DNA from: Polynucleobacter meluiroseus
GTDB taxonomy: Bacteria > Pseudomonadota > Gammaproteobacteria > Burkholderiales > Burkholderiaceae
Length of the DNA stretch: 57,305 nt
Direction of reading: 5' to 3'
NCBI GenBank assembly: GCA_945879115.1
Contig: CAMDUR010000009.1
Location: 1 to 57,305 of the forward strand
In this document: positions 19,630-30,772 of the stretch, piece after piece
Numbering within the stretch: the stretch's first letter is position 1
Layout: each line of letters opens with the position of its first letter
Notes under the pieces: model-generated
The model's database searches: none
What the model saw: the letters and a program-made list of their open reading frames with translations, nothing else
Told to the model about the DNA's origin: nothing
Program-made: the position numbers and the translations under genes

Positions 19630-21132
19630 TTATTCTTCGACGAAAGCTTCTTCTCTGGTTTTCTTGACCGCCGGAAGCATCACAACAATAACCAATAATG
19701 CGGCTGCGATTAACAAGCCCAAAGATAATGGACGGGTAAAGAAAACTGTGTAATCACCCCTTGCAAGAAGCATGGCGCGACGGAAATATTCCTCCATCAT
19801 CGGGCCCAGAACAAAACCTAAGAGCAGAGGTGCAGCTTCACAACGTAGCTTGGCAAACAAATAACCAATAAGACCAAATGCAGCTGTTAGATAGATATCA
19901 AAGGTCGTGTTGTTAACTGTATAAACACCGATACAACAAAACACTAGGATGGCTGGGTATAAATGTTTGTATGGAATTGTTAATAATTTGACCCAAACCC
20001 CAATGAGTGGCAAGTTCAAGATGATCAACATCAAGTTACCAATCCACATAGAGGCAATCAAACCCCAAAAAAGAGCAGGGTTTGAAGACATGACCTGTGG
20101 ACCAGGTTGAATGTTATGAATGGTCATCGCACCCACCATCAAAGCCATTACAGCATTGGGTGGAATACCAAGCGTCAACAACGGAATGAATGAAGTTTGA
20201 GAGGCTGCATTATTAGCTGACTCAGGACCAGCCACACCTTCAATAGCTCCTTTGCCAAATTCTTCACTGTGCTTAGAAGTTTTCTTTTCTAATGAGTAAG
20301 CCGAGAACGCCGCAAGAGGTGCGCCACCGCCTGGGAGGACGCCTAGTATTGAGCCGATCGCTGTGCCGCGCAGGATGGAGGGCATCATGCGTTTAAAGTC
20401 AGCTTTACTTGGCCACAGATTTGTTACTTTATCTAAAAATGTTTCGCGGTTTTCTTTTTGAGCGAGGTTATTCATGATTTCAGCGAATCCGAACATACCC
20501 ATCGCTACAGCAACGAAACCAATGCCGTCTGTCATTTGAGGAATATCAAATGAATAACGAGCTGTACCTGAGTTCACATCAGTTCCAACCAAGCCTAATA
20601 AGAGACCTAAAACAATCATGGCAATCGCTTTAATAAGTGATCCTGATGCCAAAACAACTGCGCCGATCAACCCCAGCACCATCAAAGAAAAGTATTCTGC
20701 AGGGCCAAATTTAAAAGCCAGCTCAGAGAGAGGTACAGCGAAAGCCGCTAAAACTAATGTCGCTACACAGCCTGCAAAGAATGAGCCAAAACCTGCTGTA
20801 AATAGAGCAACACCAGCGCGGCCACGTCGTGCCATTTGATAACCGTCGATAGCGGTAACAACGGACGATGATTCACCTGGTATGTTGACCAGGATGGCTG
20901 TTGTAGAGCCCCCGTATTGAGCGCCGTAGTAAATACCAGCTAACATGATTAATGCTGCAATTGGAGGCAGTGAGTATGTGGCTGGCAATAGCATGGCAAT
21001 CGTTGCGATCGGACCAAGGCCAGGCAAAACCCCGATGAGTGTTCCTAATATGCAACCAATCAAACAGTAAAGAAGATTTTGATAGGTTAAAGCGGTACTG
21101 AAACCCAAGGCTAAGTTGTCAATTAATTCCAT
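19630..21132 (-). CDS. tctA: Tripartite tricarboxylate transporter, large permease subunit TctA
   Basis: Twelve-helix inner-membrane subunit of TTT-family secondary transporters, which take up citrate-like or other carboxylates with a periplasmic binding protein. The two inverted-repeat signatures are visible: [16 protein letters not shown] near residue 39 and [20 protein letters not shown] near residue 264. Length 500 is standard. tctB lies 17 bases upstream. No tctC-type binding protein accompanies the pair, so substrate and partner are unknown; Burkholderiales often have many orphan TctC proteins elsewhere. Confidence 0.94.
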   Translation of the reverse strand: MELIDNLALGFSTALTYQNLLYCLIGCILGTLIGVLPGLGPIATIAMLLPATYSLPPIAALIMLAGIYYGAQYGGSTTAILVNIPGESSSVVTAIDGYQMARRGRAGVALFTAGFGSFFAGCVATLVLAAFAVPLSELAFKFGPAEYFSLMVLGLIGAVVLASGSLIKAIAMIVLGLLLGLVGTDVNSGTARYSFDIPQMTDGIGFVAVAMGMFGFAEIMNNLAQKENRETFLDKVTNLWPSKADFKRMMPSILRGTAIGSILGVLPGGGAPLAAFSAYSLEKKTSKHSEEFGKGAIEGVAGPESANNAASQTSFIPLLTLGIPPNAVMALMVGAMTIHNIQPGPQVMSSNPALFWGLIASMWIGNLMLIILNLPLIGVWVKLLTIPYKHLYPAILVFCCIGVYTVNNTTFDIYLTAAFGLIGYLFAKLRCEAAPLLLGFVLGPMMEEYFRRAMLLARGDYTVFFTRPLSLGLLIAAALLVIVVMLPAVKKTREEAFVEE

Positions 21133-21149
21133 CTAAATACTCCTGGGGT

Positions 21150-21611
21150 TTAAGCGGTTAAAAAGCTTGGCCAAACTTGAAACTGAAGTTTTAGACCCCA
21201 GACGAAAGCAATGTAAGCAATGACATTAAGGATGATGGCGTTAACGACGGTACCCTTCCAGTGAAACTCATGACTGGCTAAGGCTGAAATAAACACTAGG
21301 GCTACTATTGAGAGCATTAGACCGAGGTGAGCCAAAACAAGGCCAAAAAAGATAACTGAGCCAAGAACCCAAATAATTGATGGCCAATGCCACGGTTCAA
21401 GCTTATCAGGGGTTGTTTTTTTAGACAGGGCTGTCATTGTGATGATCGCGCCAAGAACTGAAAGAAGAACACCCAACCAAAAAGGGAAAAACCCCGCACC
21501 CATCTTCGCGGATGTACCCATGTTGTAAGTTGTTGCGATGTAGGAAAAAGAAGCGCCAATGGCGACAAATAATAATCCTGCGGCAAAGTCTTTTTGACTG
21601 CGTATTTGCAT
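21150..21611 (-). CDS. tctB: Tripartite tricarboxylate transporter, small membrane subunit TctB
   Basis: Four-helix membrane protein of 153 residues. It has the TctB pattern: a helix at about 9-28 (FAAGLLFVAIGASFSY), MGAGFFPFWLGVLLSVLG, then two further helices. It works with TctA in the inner membrane. First gene of tctB-tctA; an AAGG site precedes the ATG at 21611. The 122-bp gap to alaS must hold promoters for both divergent genes, but I see no clear pair of elements. Confidence 0.9.
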   Translation of the reverse strand: MQIRSQKDFAAGLLFVAIGASFSYIATTYNMGTSAKMGAGFFPFWLGVLLSVLGAIITMTALSKKTTPDKLEPWHWPSIIWVLGSVIFFGLVLAHLGLMLSIVALVFISALASHEFHWKGTVVNAIILNVIAYIAFVWGLKLQFQVWPSFLTA

Positions 21612-21733
21612 ACTAAAAACCTTATATTCTTGTGTAGAAACGTCTAGAAGGTCGATTGTAAGCTTTCAAAGAGCTTGACCGACATTTTATTAGATAAGGG
21701 TTTACGCTATGGAGTCGTCTCTGAGTCATAATT

Positions 21734-24367
21734 ATGGTCATGAAAGTTACTCAAATACGCGAAAATTTCTTAAAGTTCTTTGAATCCAAAGGGCATCAAG
21801 TTGTTTCATCTAGCCCGGTTGTGCCTGGTGATGATCCAACCCTGCTATTTACTAATGCAGGTATGAACCAATTCAAGGATGTTTTTTTGGGCTTTGATAA
21901 GCGCCCTTACAAAAGAGCAACGACTGCTCAAAAATGTATTAGAGCGGGTGGCAAGCACAATGACCTCGATAACGTAGGCTATACGGCCCGTCACCACACC
22001 TTTTTTGAAATGTTGGGTAATTTTTCTTTTGGTGATTACTTCAAGCGTGACGCGATTAGTTATGCCTGGGAATTATTGACGACTGTGTACAAGTTACCAC
22101 CTGAGAAATTATGGGTAACGGTATACGCTGAAGATGATGAGGCTTACGATATTTGGAACAAGGAAGTTGGTGTTCCTGCTGAGCGCATAGTTCGAATTGG
22201 GGACAACAAAGGCGGTCGTTACGCTTCTGATAATTTCTGGATGATGGGTGATACCGGCCCTTGCGGACCGTGTACTGAAATTTTCTTTGATCATGGTGAG
22301 CACATTGCAGGCGGTCCTCCGGGAAGCCCCAATGAAGATGGTGATCGCTATATTGAAATCTGGAATAACGTTTTCATGCAATTCAATCGCGACGAAAGCG
22401 GCGTCATGCATCCTTTGCCAAAACCAAGCGTTGACACTGGTATGGGCTTGGAGCGGATTGCTGCTGTTTTACAGCACGTTCACTCTAACTATGAGATTGA
22501 CCTTTTTGTTAACCTATTAAATGCTGCCAAAGCAGCAGTTGATGGTGCTGGGGCTGGTCAATGTGACGCCAATAGCCCATCACTTAAAGTTATTGCTGAT
22601 CATATTCGTGCATGTACTTTTACTGTTGTTGATGGCGTGATTCCGGGTAACGCCGGGCGCGGGTATGTTTTGCGCCGCATTACCCGACGCGCTATTCGCC
22701 ATGGCTACAAGTTGGGTGCTCGTGCACCGTTCTTCCATAAAATCGTTAGCACACTTGTTAAAGAAATGGGCGAAGCCTATCCTGAATTACGAGCTAATGA
22801 AGCTCGCGTGACTGAAGTCCTAAGGCAAGAGGAAGAGCGTTTTTTCCAAACTATTTCAAATGGTATGGAAATTCTAGAAACGGCTCTTGCAACAGGTACG
22901 AGAGTTATAGATGGTGAAACGGCGTTTAAATTGCATGACACATTTGGATTCCCACTTGATTTAACTGCAGACGTTTGTCGTGAGCGCGATGTCACTGTTG
23001 ACGATGCCGGTTTTGAGACGGCCATGAATCGCCAACGTGAACAAGCAAGAGCTGCTGGCAAATTTAAGATGGCGCAAGGCCTAGAATACTCTGGAGCACC
23101 AACCACTTTTGAGGGTTACGACACCCTTAATCAAGAGTCAGCCAAAGTATTGGCTTTGTACATTGATGGTACTCAAGTTCAGAGTATTAAAGCGGGCGAT
23201 AGTGCCGTAGTAATTTTAGATAAGACACCTTTTTATGCAGAGTCTGGTGGCCAAGTTGGAGATGCAGGTGAGCTTCGCAATGCATCGACTCTATTTGAAG
23301 TTGAAGACACTCTTAAAATTCAGGCGGATGTTTTTGGACATCATGGTCAAGTTCTCGAAGGTGAGATTAAGGTTGGCGATCAACTGAGTGCTAAGGTAAG
23401 CGCTGAGCGTCGCTCACGCACGATTCGCCATCATAGTGCTACTCATTTGATGCACAAGGCATTGCGCGAGGTTTTAGGGACTCATGTGCAGCAAAAGGGA
23501 TCCTTAGTGGATCCTGATAAGACTCGATTTGACTTCACTCATACTTCAGCAATGACTGCTGATGAAATCAAGCAAGTGGAGAATTTAGTGAACGCCGAAA
23601 TTTTGTCTAATGCTCAGGCTTCAGCCAAAGTAATGAGTTTGGATGATGCACAAAAGACCGGTGCCATGATGCTATTTGGTGAGAAGTATGGCGAGACAGT
23701 TCGTGTGTTGGAAATTGGTTCTTCAAAAGAACTTTGTGGCGGCACTCATGTTCAGCGAACGGGTGATATTGGCGTTTTCAAAATCTTGGCAGAGAGTGGT
23801 GTGGCTGCTGGTATCCGACGTGTGGAAGCGATTGCTGGTGATCGCGCCTTGGCTTACCTCCAAAAATTAGATACTCAGGTCAATCAACTCGCTGTTACTC
23901 TTAAAGCAAGTCCCGCTGATTTACAGCAACGCATTACGCAACTTCAAGACCATGCACGCTCTTTAGAAAAAGAGTTGGAGCGTTTAGGCTCTAAGTTGGC
24001 AGCCAGTCAAGGAGATGACCTTATGTCTCAAGCAATTGAGATAAAGGGTATTAAAGTACTTTCGGCTCAATTAGAGGGCGCCGATGCCAAAGTTCTTAGA
24101 GAAACCCTTGATCAGCTAAAAAATAAACTCAAGTCAGCGACGATTGTTTTGGCATCTGTTCAGGATGGCAAGGTTCAATTAGCTGCAGGTGTTACGGCTG
24201 ATGTAATCGCTAAAGTAAAGGCAGGGGACTTGGTTAACTTTGTTGCGCAACAGGTTGGCGGTAAGGGCGGTGGCAAGCCTGACTTAGCCATGGCAGGCGG
24301 CACTGACCCTAAAGGTCTTGCGGTTGCTTTACAAAGCGTCCAGGCTTGGGTAACGGAGCGTTTATGA
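21734..24367 (+). CDS. alaS: Alanyl-tRNA synthetase
   Basis: Class II synthetase with its own editing domain. The catalytic core opens [14 protein letters not shown] and includes [10 protein letters not shown] and the motif 3 region GMGLERI. The editing domain holds the zinc ligands in HHSATHLMH (near 569) and CGGTH (near 667). A coiled coil and the glycine-rich C-Ala domain ([15 protein letters not shown]) finish the 877-residue chain. Translation may begin at either ATG 21734 or ATG 21740 (MKVTQIRE, the commoner family start). The stop overlaps tusA by ATGA. Confidence 0.97.
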   Translation: MVMKVTQIRENFLKFFESKGHQVVSSSPVVPGDDPTLLFTNAGMNQFKDVFLGFDKRPYKRATTAQKCIRAGGKHNDLDNVGYTARHHTFFEMLGNFSFGDYFKRDAISYAWELLTTVYKLPPEKLWVTVYAEDDEAYDIWNKEVGVPAERIVRIGDNKGGRYASDNFWMMGDTGPCGPCTEIFFDHGEHIAGGPPGSPNEDGDRYIEIWNNVFMQFNRDESGVMHPLPKPSVDTGMGLERIAAVLQHVHSNYEIDLFVNLLNAAKAAVDGAGAGQCDANSPSLKVIADHIRACTFTVVDGVIPGNAGRGYVLRRITRRAIRHGYKLGARAPFFHKIVSTLVKEMGEAYPELRANEARVTEVLRQEEERFFQTISNGMEILETALATGTRVIDGETAFKLHDTFGFPLDLTADVCRERDVTVDDAGFETAMNRQREQARAAGKFKMAQGLEYSGAPTTFEGYDTLNQESAKVLALYIDGTQVQSIKAGDSAVVILDKTPFYAESGGQVGDAGELRNASTLFEVEDTLKIQADVFGHHGQVLEGEIKVGDQLSAKVSAERRSRTIRHHSATHLMHKALREVLGTHVQQKGSLVDPDKTRFDFTHTSAMTADEIKQVENLVNAEILSNAQASAKVMSLDDAQKTGAMMLFGEKYGETVRVLEIGSSKELCGGTHVQRTGDIGVFKILAESGVAAGIRRVEAIAGDRALAYLQKLDTQVNQLAVTLKASPADLQQRITQLQDHARSLEKELERLGSKLAASQGDDLMSQAIEIKGIKVLSAQLEGADAKVLRETLDQLKNKLKSATIVLASVQDGKVQLAAGVTADVIAKVKAGDLVNFVAQQVGGKGGGKPDLAMAGGTDPKGLAVALQSVQAWVTERL

Positions 24368-24603
24368 GTATCCCAACACAAATTAATAAAGAAGTCGATG
24401 CAACAGGATTAACTTGTCCACTCCCAATTTTAAGAGCTAAAAAGGCGCTAGCAGAAATGCAGAGCGGTGAAATTTTAAAAATCACTGCTACTGATAGCGG
24501 ATCTTCTAATGACTTTCCTGTTTTTGCGAAACATACAGGGAATGATTTAATAGCTCAAGAAAAAGTGGGTGATGCTTTTGTTTTTTATTTTAAGCGTCGC
24601 TAA
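24364..24603 (+). CDS. tusA: TusA-family sulfur carrier protein
   Basis: Small 79-residue protein of the SirA/TusA fold with the sulfur-accepting cysteine in GLTCPLPI (CPxP motif) near residue 18 and a typical C-terminal strand FVFYFKRR. TusA relays persulfide sulfur to tRNA thiolation and molybdenum cofactor synthesis. Its ATG overlaps the alaS stop (ATGA), so it is translationally coupled to a tRNA synthetase, which fits a role in tRNA modification. The single domain cannot be distinguished from YeeD/YedF relatives by sequence alone. Confidence 0.85.
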   Translation: MSIPTQINKEVDATGLTCPLPILRAKKALAEMQSGEILKITATDSGSSNDFPVFAKHTGNDLIAQEKVGDAFVFYFKRR

Positions 24604-24629
24604 GTCATTCATCTAGACTGTCAAAAATA

Positions 24630-24665
24630 AAAAAGCTCGATTAAATTAACTTAATCGAGCTTTTT
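24630..24665. terminator. Bidirectional intrinsic terminator between tusA and galU
   Basis: AAAAAGCTCGATTAA and TTAATCGAGCTTTTT pair over 15 bp around ATTAAC. The flanking A and T runs let it end both alaS-tusA on the plus strand and valS-galU on the minus strand. Confidence 0.9.
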
Positions 24666-24700
24666 GATATTTAAAGGGCTTAATTATTTCAAGCTCTGTA

Positions 24701-25570
24701 TCAGCTTCGTGTTTTTAAAAACTCCTTAAAGCCATCTTTAACTTCAGGGTGACGCAGCGCAAAATCAACCGTTGCTTTTAGATAGCCTAATTTGCTACCG
24801 CAGTCATATCGAACACCTTCATACTCATAAGCCAATACTTGCTCTTGACTTAATAGAGATTGAATAGCATCTGTTAACTGTATTTCACCACCAGCACCTG
24901 GCTTGATGTTTTTAATATGATCAAAAATTCTTGAAGATAGAATGTATCTACCAACAACACCTAAGTTAGATGGTGCGTTGGCTGGCTCTGGTTTTTCAAC
25001 AATGCCATTAAGCTTATAAATGCGATCCTCAAACACCTTGCCGTCAATCACACCATAAGACTTACTTTGCTCTGGCGAGATCTTTTCAACTCCCAATATA
25101 GAGCTGCGATAGTGTTGGTATTGATCAACCATCTGTTTCATGACGGGTACTGGACTATCAAGTAAATCGTCAGCCAAAATAATTGCGAAGGCCTCATCTC
25201 TAATTAATTTTTCCGCACAAAGAACAGCGTGACCTAGGCCAAGAGCCTCGGGTTGGCGAACATAAACACAATCAACATGGCTTGGCTTAATACTTCGTAC
25301 TAATTGAAGCAACTCTTTTTTATTCTTGGCTTCAAGCTCAGCTTCTAATTCATAAGCCTTATCAAAGTGATCTTCAATCGCACGCTTGCTTCGGCCCGTT
25401 ACAAAGATCATTTCAGTGATACCTGCTGCCATAGCCTCTTCAACAGCATATTGAATGAGCGGCTTATCAACCACATTCAACATCTCTTTAGGGCTAGCTT
25501 TGGTTGCAGGTAAAAAACGCGTGCCTAAACCTGCAACAGGGAAGACGGCTTTGGTAATTGGTTTGGTCAT
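24701..25570 (-). CDS. galU: UTP-glucose-1-phosphate uridylyltransferase
   Basis: Makes UDP-glucose for surface polysaccharides and glycolipids. The N-terminal nucleotide-binding motif GLGTRFLPATKASPKEML at about 14-31 is complete, with ILADDLLDSP near residue 130 and IVEKPEPANAPSNLGVVGRY near residue 190. Length 289 is typical. One base separates it from the valS stop, so it is probably the second gene of a valS-galU transcript that ends at the hairpin downstream. Confidence 0.96.
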   Translation of the reverse strand: MTKPITKAVFPVAGLGTRFLPATKASPKEMLNVVDKPLIQYAVEEAMAAGITEMIFVTGRSKRAIEDHFDKAYELEAELEAKNKKELLQLVRSIKPSHVDCVYVRQPEALGLGHAVLCAEKLIRDEAFAIILADDLLDSPVPVMKQMVDQYQHYRSSILGVEKISPEQSKSYGVIDGKVFEDRIYKLNGIVEKPEPANAPSNLGVVGRYILSSRIFDHIKNIKPGAGGEIQLTDAIQSLLSQEQVLAYEYEGVRYDCGSKLGYLKATVDFALRHPEVKDGFKEFLKTRS

Positions 25571-25571
25571 A

Positions 25572-28433
25572 TTAAGATGGTAAACGATTTAATTGACTCT
25601 TTAGTTTTTCAACAAGAGATTCAAATTCTACAAGACGTTGCTTTTCTTGAACAACAACCGCTTCTGGTGCGCGAGCAACAAAGCTTTCGTTATTCAGTTT
25701 TGCGTTGGCTTTTGCAATTTCACTGTTGATACGATCAATTTCTTTACCAAGGCGAAGTTTCTCAGCCCCTGCATCAATCTCAACTTTTAGTAAAATTTTA
25801 GTATTGCCAACGATGGCCACTGGAGCCCCAGCACCATCGGCTTCAAGTTGCGCTTCAGTTTCATATATCTTAACTTCTGAAAGTTTCGCTAAGGCTTGAA
25901 TATAGGGCGCTGCAACTTTTAAGTATTCCGAATCGCCTGAGATATGGAGCGGTACACGTAAAGCCGGAGAAATCTGCATTTCCCCTCGTAAATTGCGGCA
26001 AGCATCTACCAAAGCTTTGATTTCTGTGACCCAAGCTTCGCTTTTCTCATCGATTTTTTGAGTTTGAGCAACTGGGTAAGCTTGAAGCGCGATAGATTGC
26101 TTTTCTTGAGACTCAATCGGTTTACCGGAAATTGGCGCAACAATTTGCCACAGTTCCTCGGTAATAAACGGAATGATTGGGTGAGCTAAACGCAAGATAG
26201 TTTCAAGAACTCTTAAAAGAGTTCTACGAGTAGCCCTTTGTTGAGCGGGTGTACCGTTTTGGAGTTGAACTTTTGCCAGCTCCAGGTACCAATCGCAGTA
26301 CTCATCCCAAACAAATTGATAGATGGATGTGGAGATATTGTCAAAGCGATAATCTTTGAAACCTTTATCAATATCAGCCTCAACTCTTTGCAACAGAGAA
26401 GCAATCCAGCGATCAGCCGGTGAGAAATTCAGATAGCCGTCTGGCCCACACTCACCAACACACTCTGCAATACCATTTTCTTCAGGTGTGCCGGGACAGT
26501 TCATTAAAACAAATCTTGTGGCGTTCCAAAGTTTGTTGCAGAAATTTCTGTAACCTTCACAGCGTTTTTGGTCGAAATTAATACTGCGACCAAGAGTGGC
26601 CATCGATGCGAATGTAAACCTTAATGCATCAGTACCAAATGCTGGGATACCGTCTGGGTACTCTTTCTTGGTCTTCTTGGCAATGCTCTCGGCTTGCTTG
26701 GGATTCATTAAACCTGTCGTACGCTTTGCCAACAGGGTTTCAAGATCAATGCCATCAATCAGGTCAATTGGATCCAAGGTGTTACCTTTGGACTTACTCA
26801 TTTTTTGACCTTCGGCATCTCTAACTAAGCCGTGAACATAAACACTCTTAAAAGGAATCTTGCCTGTGAAGTGGCAGGTCATCATGACCATTCGTGCCAC
26901 CCAGAAGAAAATAATATCGAACCCTGTAACTAGAGCTGATGAAGGTAAAAAGTGCGCTAATTCTGGAGTTTTGTTGGGCCATCCAAGTGAAGAAAATGGA
27001 ACTAAAGCAGAGCTAAACCATGTATCCAGAACATCATCATCACGTCGTAAGAATCCAGTGTAGCCATTAGCATTTGCCTTAGCTTTCGCTTCATCTTTAC
27101 TTCTAGCCACAACAATCTTTCCATCATCTTGATACCAAGCTGGAATCTGATGTCCCCACCACAATTGTCTTGAGATACACCAATCTTGGATACCTTCTAA
27201 CCACTGGTTATAAGTTGTAGTCCAATTTTCTGGGATAAATTTCACATCACCACATTTCACAGCTTCGAGTGCGGCATCAGCAATTGATTTACCTGGGCGG
27301 TATAAATTGTGTTCTGTTGGCTTGGACATCGCCACAAACCATTGGTCAGTTAGCATTGGCTCAATCACTGATTTAGTTCTATCTCCCCTTGGCACCATTA
27401 AGGTATGAGGCTGAACTTTTTCTAATAAATCCAAAGACTCTAAATCTGTCACGATGAGTTTTCTTGCATCAAAACGATCAAGCCCTTGATACTTTTGAGG
27501 GGCTTGATCATTGATCTTGGCATCTAAGGTCAAGATATTGATCATTTCTAATTGGTGACGTAAGCCAACCGCGTAGTCATTGAAGTCGTGAGCTGGAGTT
27601 ACTTTAACAACACCAGTACCAAATGCAGGATCAACGTAATCATCAGCAATGATCGGAATCTTTCGATCAGAGAGAGGTAAGTTAACTGTTTGACCAATCA
27701 AATGTTTATAGCGCTCATCTTCTGGGTGAACCATCACAGCCACGTCACCCAACATTGTTTCTGGTCGAGTGGTAGCTACTGTTAGGTGACCTTTGCCGTC
27801 CGATAATGGGTAGCGAATATGCCACATGAAGCCCTGCTCTTCTTCACTTTCCACTTCTAGGTCTGAGACAGCGGTACCGAGAATAGGATCCCAGTTCACT
27901 AAGCGCTTGCCTCTATAAATTAGACCTTGCTCATAAAGAGTGACAAATACCTCAACAACAGCTTGCGACATTTTGTCATCCATCGTGAAATATTCACGGC
28001 TCCAATCAATAGAAGCACCCAAGCGACGGATTTGACGGGTGATGGTTGAGCCCGATTGCTCTTTCCATGCCCAGACCTTCTCGAGGAACTTTTCTCGTCC
28101 TAAATCGTGTCTAGAGACCTTTTGAGCATCTAATTGCCTTTCGACCACGATCTGCGTAGCGATACCAGCATGGTCGGTACCTGGTACCCAAAGTGTATTC
28201 TTGCCGCTCATTCGAGCATGTCTGGCTAAGCCATCCATGATCGTTTGATTGAAGGCGTGGCCCATATGAAGAGTGCCGGTGACGTTGGGCGGAGGCAGTT
28301 GGATGCAAAAACTGTCCTTTTGGTCGTCCAAAGTAGCAGTGGCAATACCCCTTTTTTCCCACTCGGGACCCCATTGGGCCTCGATGTTGGAGGGTTCGAA
28401 AGATTTAGCGAGATCAGAAAGATTTTTAGACAT
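25572..28433 (-). CDS. valS: Valyl-tRNA synthetase
   Basis: Class I synthetase of 953 residues with the HIGH region [16 protein letters not shown] near residue 50, KMSKS as [14 protein letters not shown] near residue 543, an editing domain between, and the C-terminal coiled coil (about 880-950, Glu/Lys/Asn-rich) that grips tRNA-Val. I start at the ATG at 28433 rather than a TTG three codons upstream. Its 5' end faces uvrD; only 40 bp separate the start codons, so the two divergent promoters must be very compact or overlap the genes. Confidence 0.96.
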   Translation of the reverse strand: MSKNLSDLAKSFEPSNIEAQWGPEWEKRGIATATLDDQKDSFCIQLPPPNVTGTLHMGHAFNQTIMDGLARHARMSGKNTLWVPGTDHAGIATQIVVERQLDAQKVSRHDLGREKFLEKVWAWKEQSGSTITRQIRRLGASIDWSREYFTMDDKMSQAVVEVFVTLYEQGLIYRGKRLVNWDPILGTAVSDLEVESEEEQGFMWHIRYPLSDGKGHLTVATTRPETMLGDVAVMVHPEDERYKHLIGQTVNLPLSDRKIPIIADDYVDPAFGTGVVKVTPAHDFNDYAVGLRHQLEMINILTLDAKINDQAPQKYQGLDRFDARKLIVTDLESLDLLEKVQPHTLMVPRGDRTKSVIEPMLTDQWFVAMSKPTEHNLYRPGKSIADAALEAVKCGDVKFIPENWTTTYNQWLEGIQDWCISRQLWWGHQIPAWYQDDGKIVVARSKDEAKAKANANGYTGFLRRDDDVLDTWFSSALVPFSSLGWPNKTPELAHFLPSSALVTGFDIIFFWVARMVMMTCHFTGKIPFKSVYVHGLVRDAEGQKMSKSKGNTLDPIDLIDGIDLETLLAKRTTGLMNPKQAESIAKKTKKEYPDGIPAFGTDALRFTFASMATLGRSINFDQKRCEGYRNFCNKLWNATRFVLMNCPGTPEENGIAECVGECGPDGYLNFSPADRWIASLLQRVEADIDKGFKDYRFDNISTSIYQFVWDEYCDWYLELAKVQLQNGTPAQQRATRRTLLRVLETILRLAHPIIPFITEELWQIVAPISGKPIESQEKQSIALQAYPVAQTQKIDEKSEAWVTEIKALVDACRNLRGEMQISPALRVPLHISGDSEYLKVAAPYIQALAKLSEVKIYETEAQLEADGAGAPVAIVGNTKILLKVEIDAGAEKLRLGKEIDRINSEIAKANAKLNNESFVARAPEAVVVQEKQRLVEFESLVEKLKSQLNRLPS

Positions 28434-28473
28434 AAGCAGCAATTATAATTTTTTGTTGAACCTAAAGGCACAT

Positions 28474-30771
28474 GTGACGAATATTCTTAATAATCTCAAT
28501 CCAGAACAGTATGAAGCAGTGACTTTACCGCCCGTCAATGAGGCCGGAAATGCCCAGTCTGCAATGATCCTAGCTGGAGCTGGTAGTGGCAAGACCAAAG
28601 TACTAACAACTCGTATTGCATGGTTAATTCAGACATCACAGGCATCTCCTGCTGGTATTTTGGCTGTAACTTTCACCAATAAAGCTGCCAAAGAGATGAT
28701 GAACCGTCTTTCAGCGATGATGCTCATCAATACTCGCGGTATGTGGGTAGGCACCTTTCATGGCCTTTGTAATCGATTATTGAGAGCGCACCATAAAGAT
28801 GCTGGCTTACCGTCAACTTTCCAGATTTTAGATACACAAGATCAGCTATCGGCGATTAAGAGACTTCTCAAGTCTTTAAAAATTGATGATGAAAAATACC
28901 CACCTAAGCAACTTCAATATTTCATCGCACATGCCAAAGAAAAAGGTATGCGCTCTAAGGATATGGATCGTGGCGACTCTTTTCAAAACACCATGGTAGA
29001 ACTCTATCAAGCTTATGAGGAACAGTGCCAACGCGAGGGCGTCGTTGATTTTGCCGAACTTTTATTGAGAAGCTATGAGTTACTCAAACACCATCAGGCA
29101 ATTCGTGAGCACTACCAAGAGCGTTTTCGCCATATTTTAGTGGATGAGTTTCAAGATACCAATGCTTTGCAATATGCATGGTTAAAACTTATATCTGGTT
29201 ATGGCTCATCCAGTCCAAGTTCTGTTTTTGCTGTAGGTGACGATGATCAAAGTATTTATGCCTTTCGAGGAGCGGACGTTGAGAACATGCGCTTATTTGA
29301 AAAACATTTCAAACCACACTTAGTAAAGCTTGAGCAAAACTACCGCTCTTTTGGACATATTCTTGATGCGGCTAACCATCTCATCTCTAACAATACCGAG
29401 CGCTTAGGTAAGAATTTAAGAACTGATGCAGGACATGGAGAGCCCGTTAGAGTTTTTGAGGCCGCAACAGATGGAACAGAAGCTGCTTGGATGGTTGATG
29501 AAATCAAGAGCCTCATTAATAGCGGCGGCACACGAAGCGAGACAGCGATTCTTTATAGAAGTAATGCGCAATCTCGAATCATTGAGCATGGATTATTTTC
29601 TGCAGGCATTCCTTATCGCGTTTATGGTGGCTTGCGATTCTTTGAGCGAGCTGAGATTAAGCATGCCCTAGCTTATTTACGATTATTAGAAAACCCTAAT
29701 GACGACACATCGTTTTCTAGAGTTGTGAACTTTCCAACTCGAGGTATTGGCGCTAAGAGTGTTGAAGCCTTGCAAGATAGCGCTAAGCTAAACAATAGTT
29801 CTTTCTATGCTGCTGCTCCTTACTTGGATGGTAAAGCAGGCACCTCTATCTCAGCCTTCGTTAGATTAATTGATCATATGAGAGATTCAACACGCCATTA
29901 CTCCTTACCTGAGACGGTTGATTATGTGATCCAGAATAGTGGACTCATACAACATTATTTGGCTGAACGTGAAGGTCAAGACCGCGTAGAAAACTTACAA
30001 GAATTAGTTAATGCCGCAACGGCATTCATTGCTGAGGAAGGTATACCTCAAGATACCGCAGCAGGCACCTCAGATACTGAAGTTGTGATTGAAATGTCGC
30101 CACTGGCTGGTTTCTTAGCCCATGCTTCTTTAGAGGCTGGAGATAACCAAGCGCAAGCTGGGCAAGACGCTGTTCAATTAATGACTGTCCATGCTGCTAA
30201 GGGCTTGGAATTTACCAATGTATTTATTACAGGACTTGAAGAGGGTTTATTCCCTCATGAAAATAGCGTGAATCAAGAAGACGGCTTAGAGGAGGAGCGT
30301 CGTTTGATGTATGTGGCGATCACTCGAGCCAAAGAGAGATTATTTTTGTCACATACTCAATCACGGCTTTTGCATGGGCAAGTTCGTTACAACCTACCTT
30401 CACGTTTCTTAGATGAGTTACCAGCAGAATCACTCAAGCACTTAACACCTAAAAATAAAGATGCGCGTTGGGGTAGTGCTACCACCACCAGAATGCCCTC
30501 TTGGTCAGAGGGTAGTGATTGGGGTGGTCGATCAGCCACCATCCCGCGTTCAACGCCTAGCTCTATTACAGCGCCTATTAGCAGTCTGTCATACAAGGAA
30601 AATGGACATGGTTTTAGAGTTGGACAAAGTGTTTTTCACACTAAGTTTGGCGAAGGCCGGATTTTGGCAATCGAGGGTAGTGATGATGAAGCTAAAGCGC
30701 AAGTTAACTTCAATCGGCATGGGCCTAAGTGGTTGCAATTAGCGATAGCTAAATTAACAGCGATTGATTAA
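28474..30771 (+). CDS. uvrD: DNA helicase II, UvrD/Rep superfamily 1
   Basis: 3'-5' helicase of nucleotide excision and mismatch repair. It shows Walker A ILAGAGSGKTKVL near residue 32, VDEFQDTN, VGDDDQSIYAFRGA, LEQNYRS, TVHAAKGLEF and VAITRAKERLFLSH, all of the SF1A set. The C-terminal segment FRVGQSVFHTKFGEGRI is the UvrD tail, absent from Rep. The GTG at 28474 is preceded by AAAGG with a 5-nt spacer; the open frame runs on upstream antisense to valS, which I discount. 765 residues. Confidence 0.94.
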   Translation: MTNILNNLNPEQYEAVTLPPVNEAGNAQSAMILAGAGSGKTKVLTTRIAWLIQTSQASPAGILAVTFTNKAAKEMMNRLSAMMLINTRGMWVGTFHGLCNRLLRAHHKDAGLPSTFQILDTQDQLSAIKRLLKSLKIDDEKYPPKQLQYFIAHAKEKGMRSKDMDRGDSFQNTMVELYQAYEEQCQREGVVDFAELLLRSYELLKHHQAIREHYQERFRHILVDEFQDTNALQYAWLKLISGYGSSSPSSVFAVGDDDQSIYAFRGADVENMRLFEKHFKPHLVKLEQNYRSFGHILDAANHLISNNTERLGKNLRTDAGHGEPVRVFEAATDGTEAAWMVDEIKSLINSGGTRSETAILYRSNAQSRIIEHGLFSAGIPYRVYGGLRFFERAEIKHALAYLRLLENPNDDTSFSRVVNFPTRGIGAKSVEALQDSAKLNNSSFYAAAPYLDGKAGTSISAFVRLIDHMRDSTRHYSLPETVDYVIQNSGLIQHYLAEREGQDRVENLQELVNAATAFIAEEGIPQDTAAGTSDTEVVIEMSPLAGFLAHASLEAGDNQAQAGQDAVQLMTVHAAKGLEFTNVFITGLEEGLFPHENSVNQEDGLEEERRLMYVAITRAKERLFLSHTQSRLLHGQVRYNLPSRFLDELPAESLKHLTPKNKDARWGSATTTRMPSWSEGSDWGGRSATIPRSTPSSITAPISSLSYKENGHGFRVGQSVFHTKFGEGRILAIEGSDDEAKAQVNFNRHGPKWLQLAIAKLTAID

Positions 30772-30772
30772 G

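Noticed and set aside
21612..21733. Promoter pair in the tctB-alaS gap
   Set aside because: TTGACC at 21675 lacks a matching -10 at a fitting distance; I could not support a full promoter on either strand.
22109..22411. Minus-strand frame inside alaS
   Set aside because: Opposite the conserved catalytic core of AlaS; no ribosome site and no recognisable protein.
28273..28473. Upstream extension of uvrD
   Set aside because: It overlaps the valS N-terminus in antisense; the GTG at 28474 has a proper ribosome site and gives a normal UvrD start.
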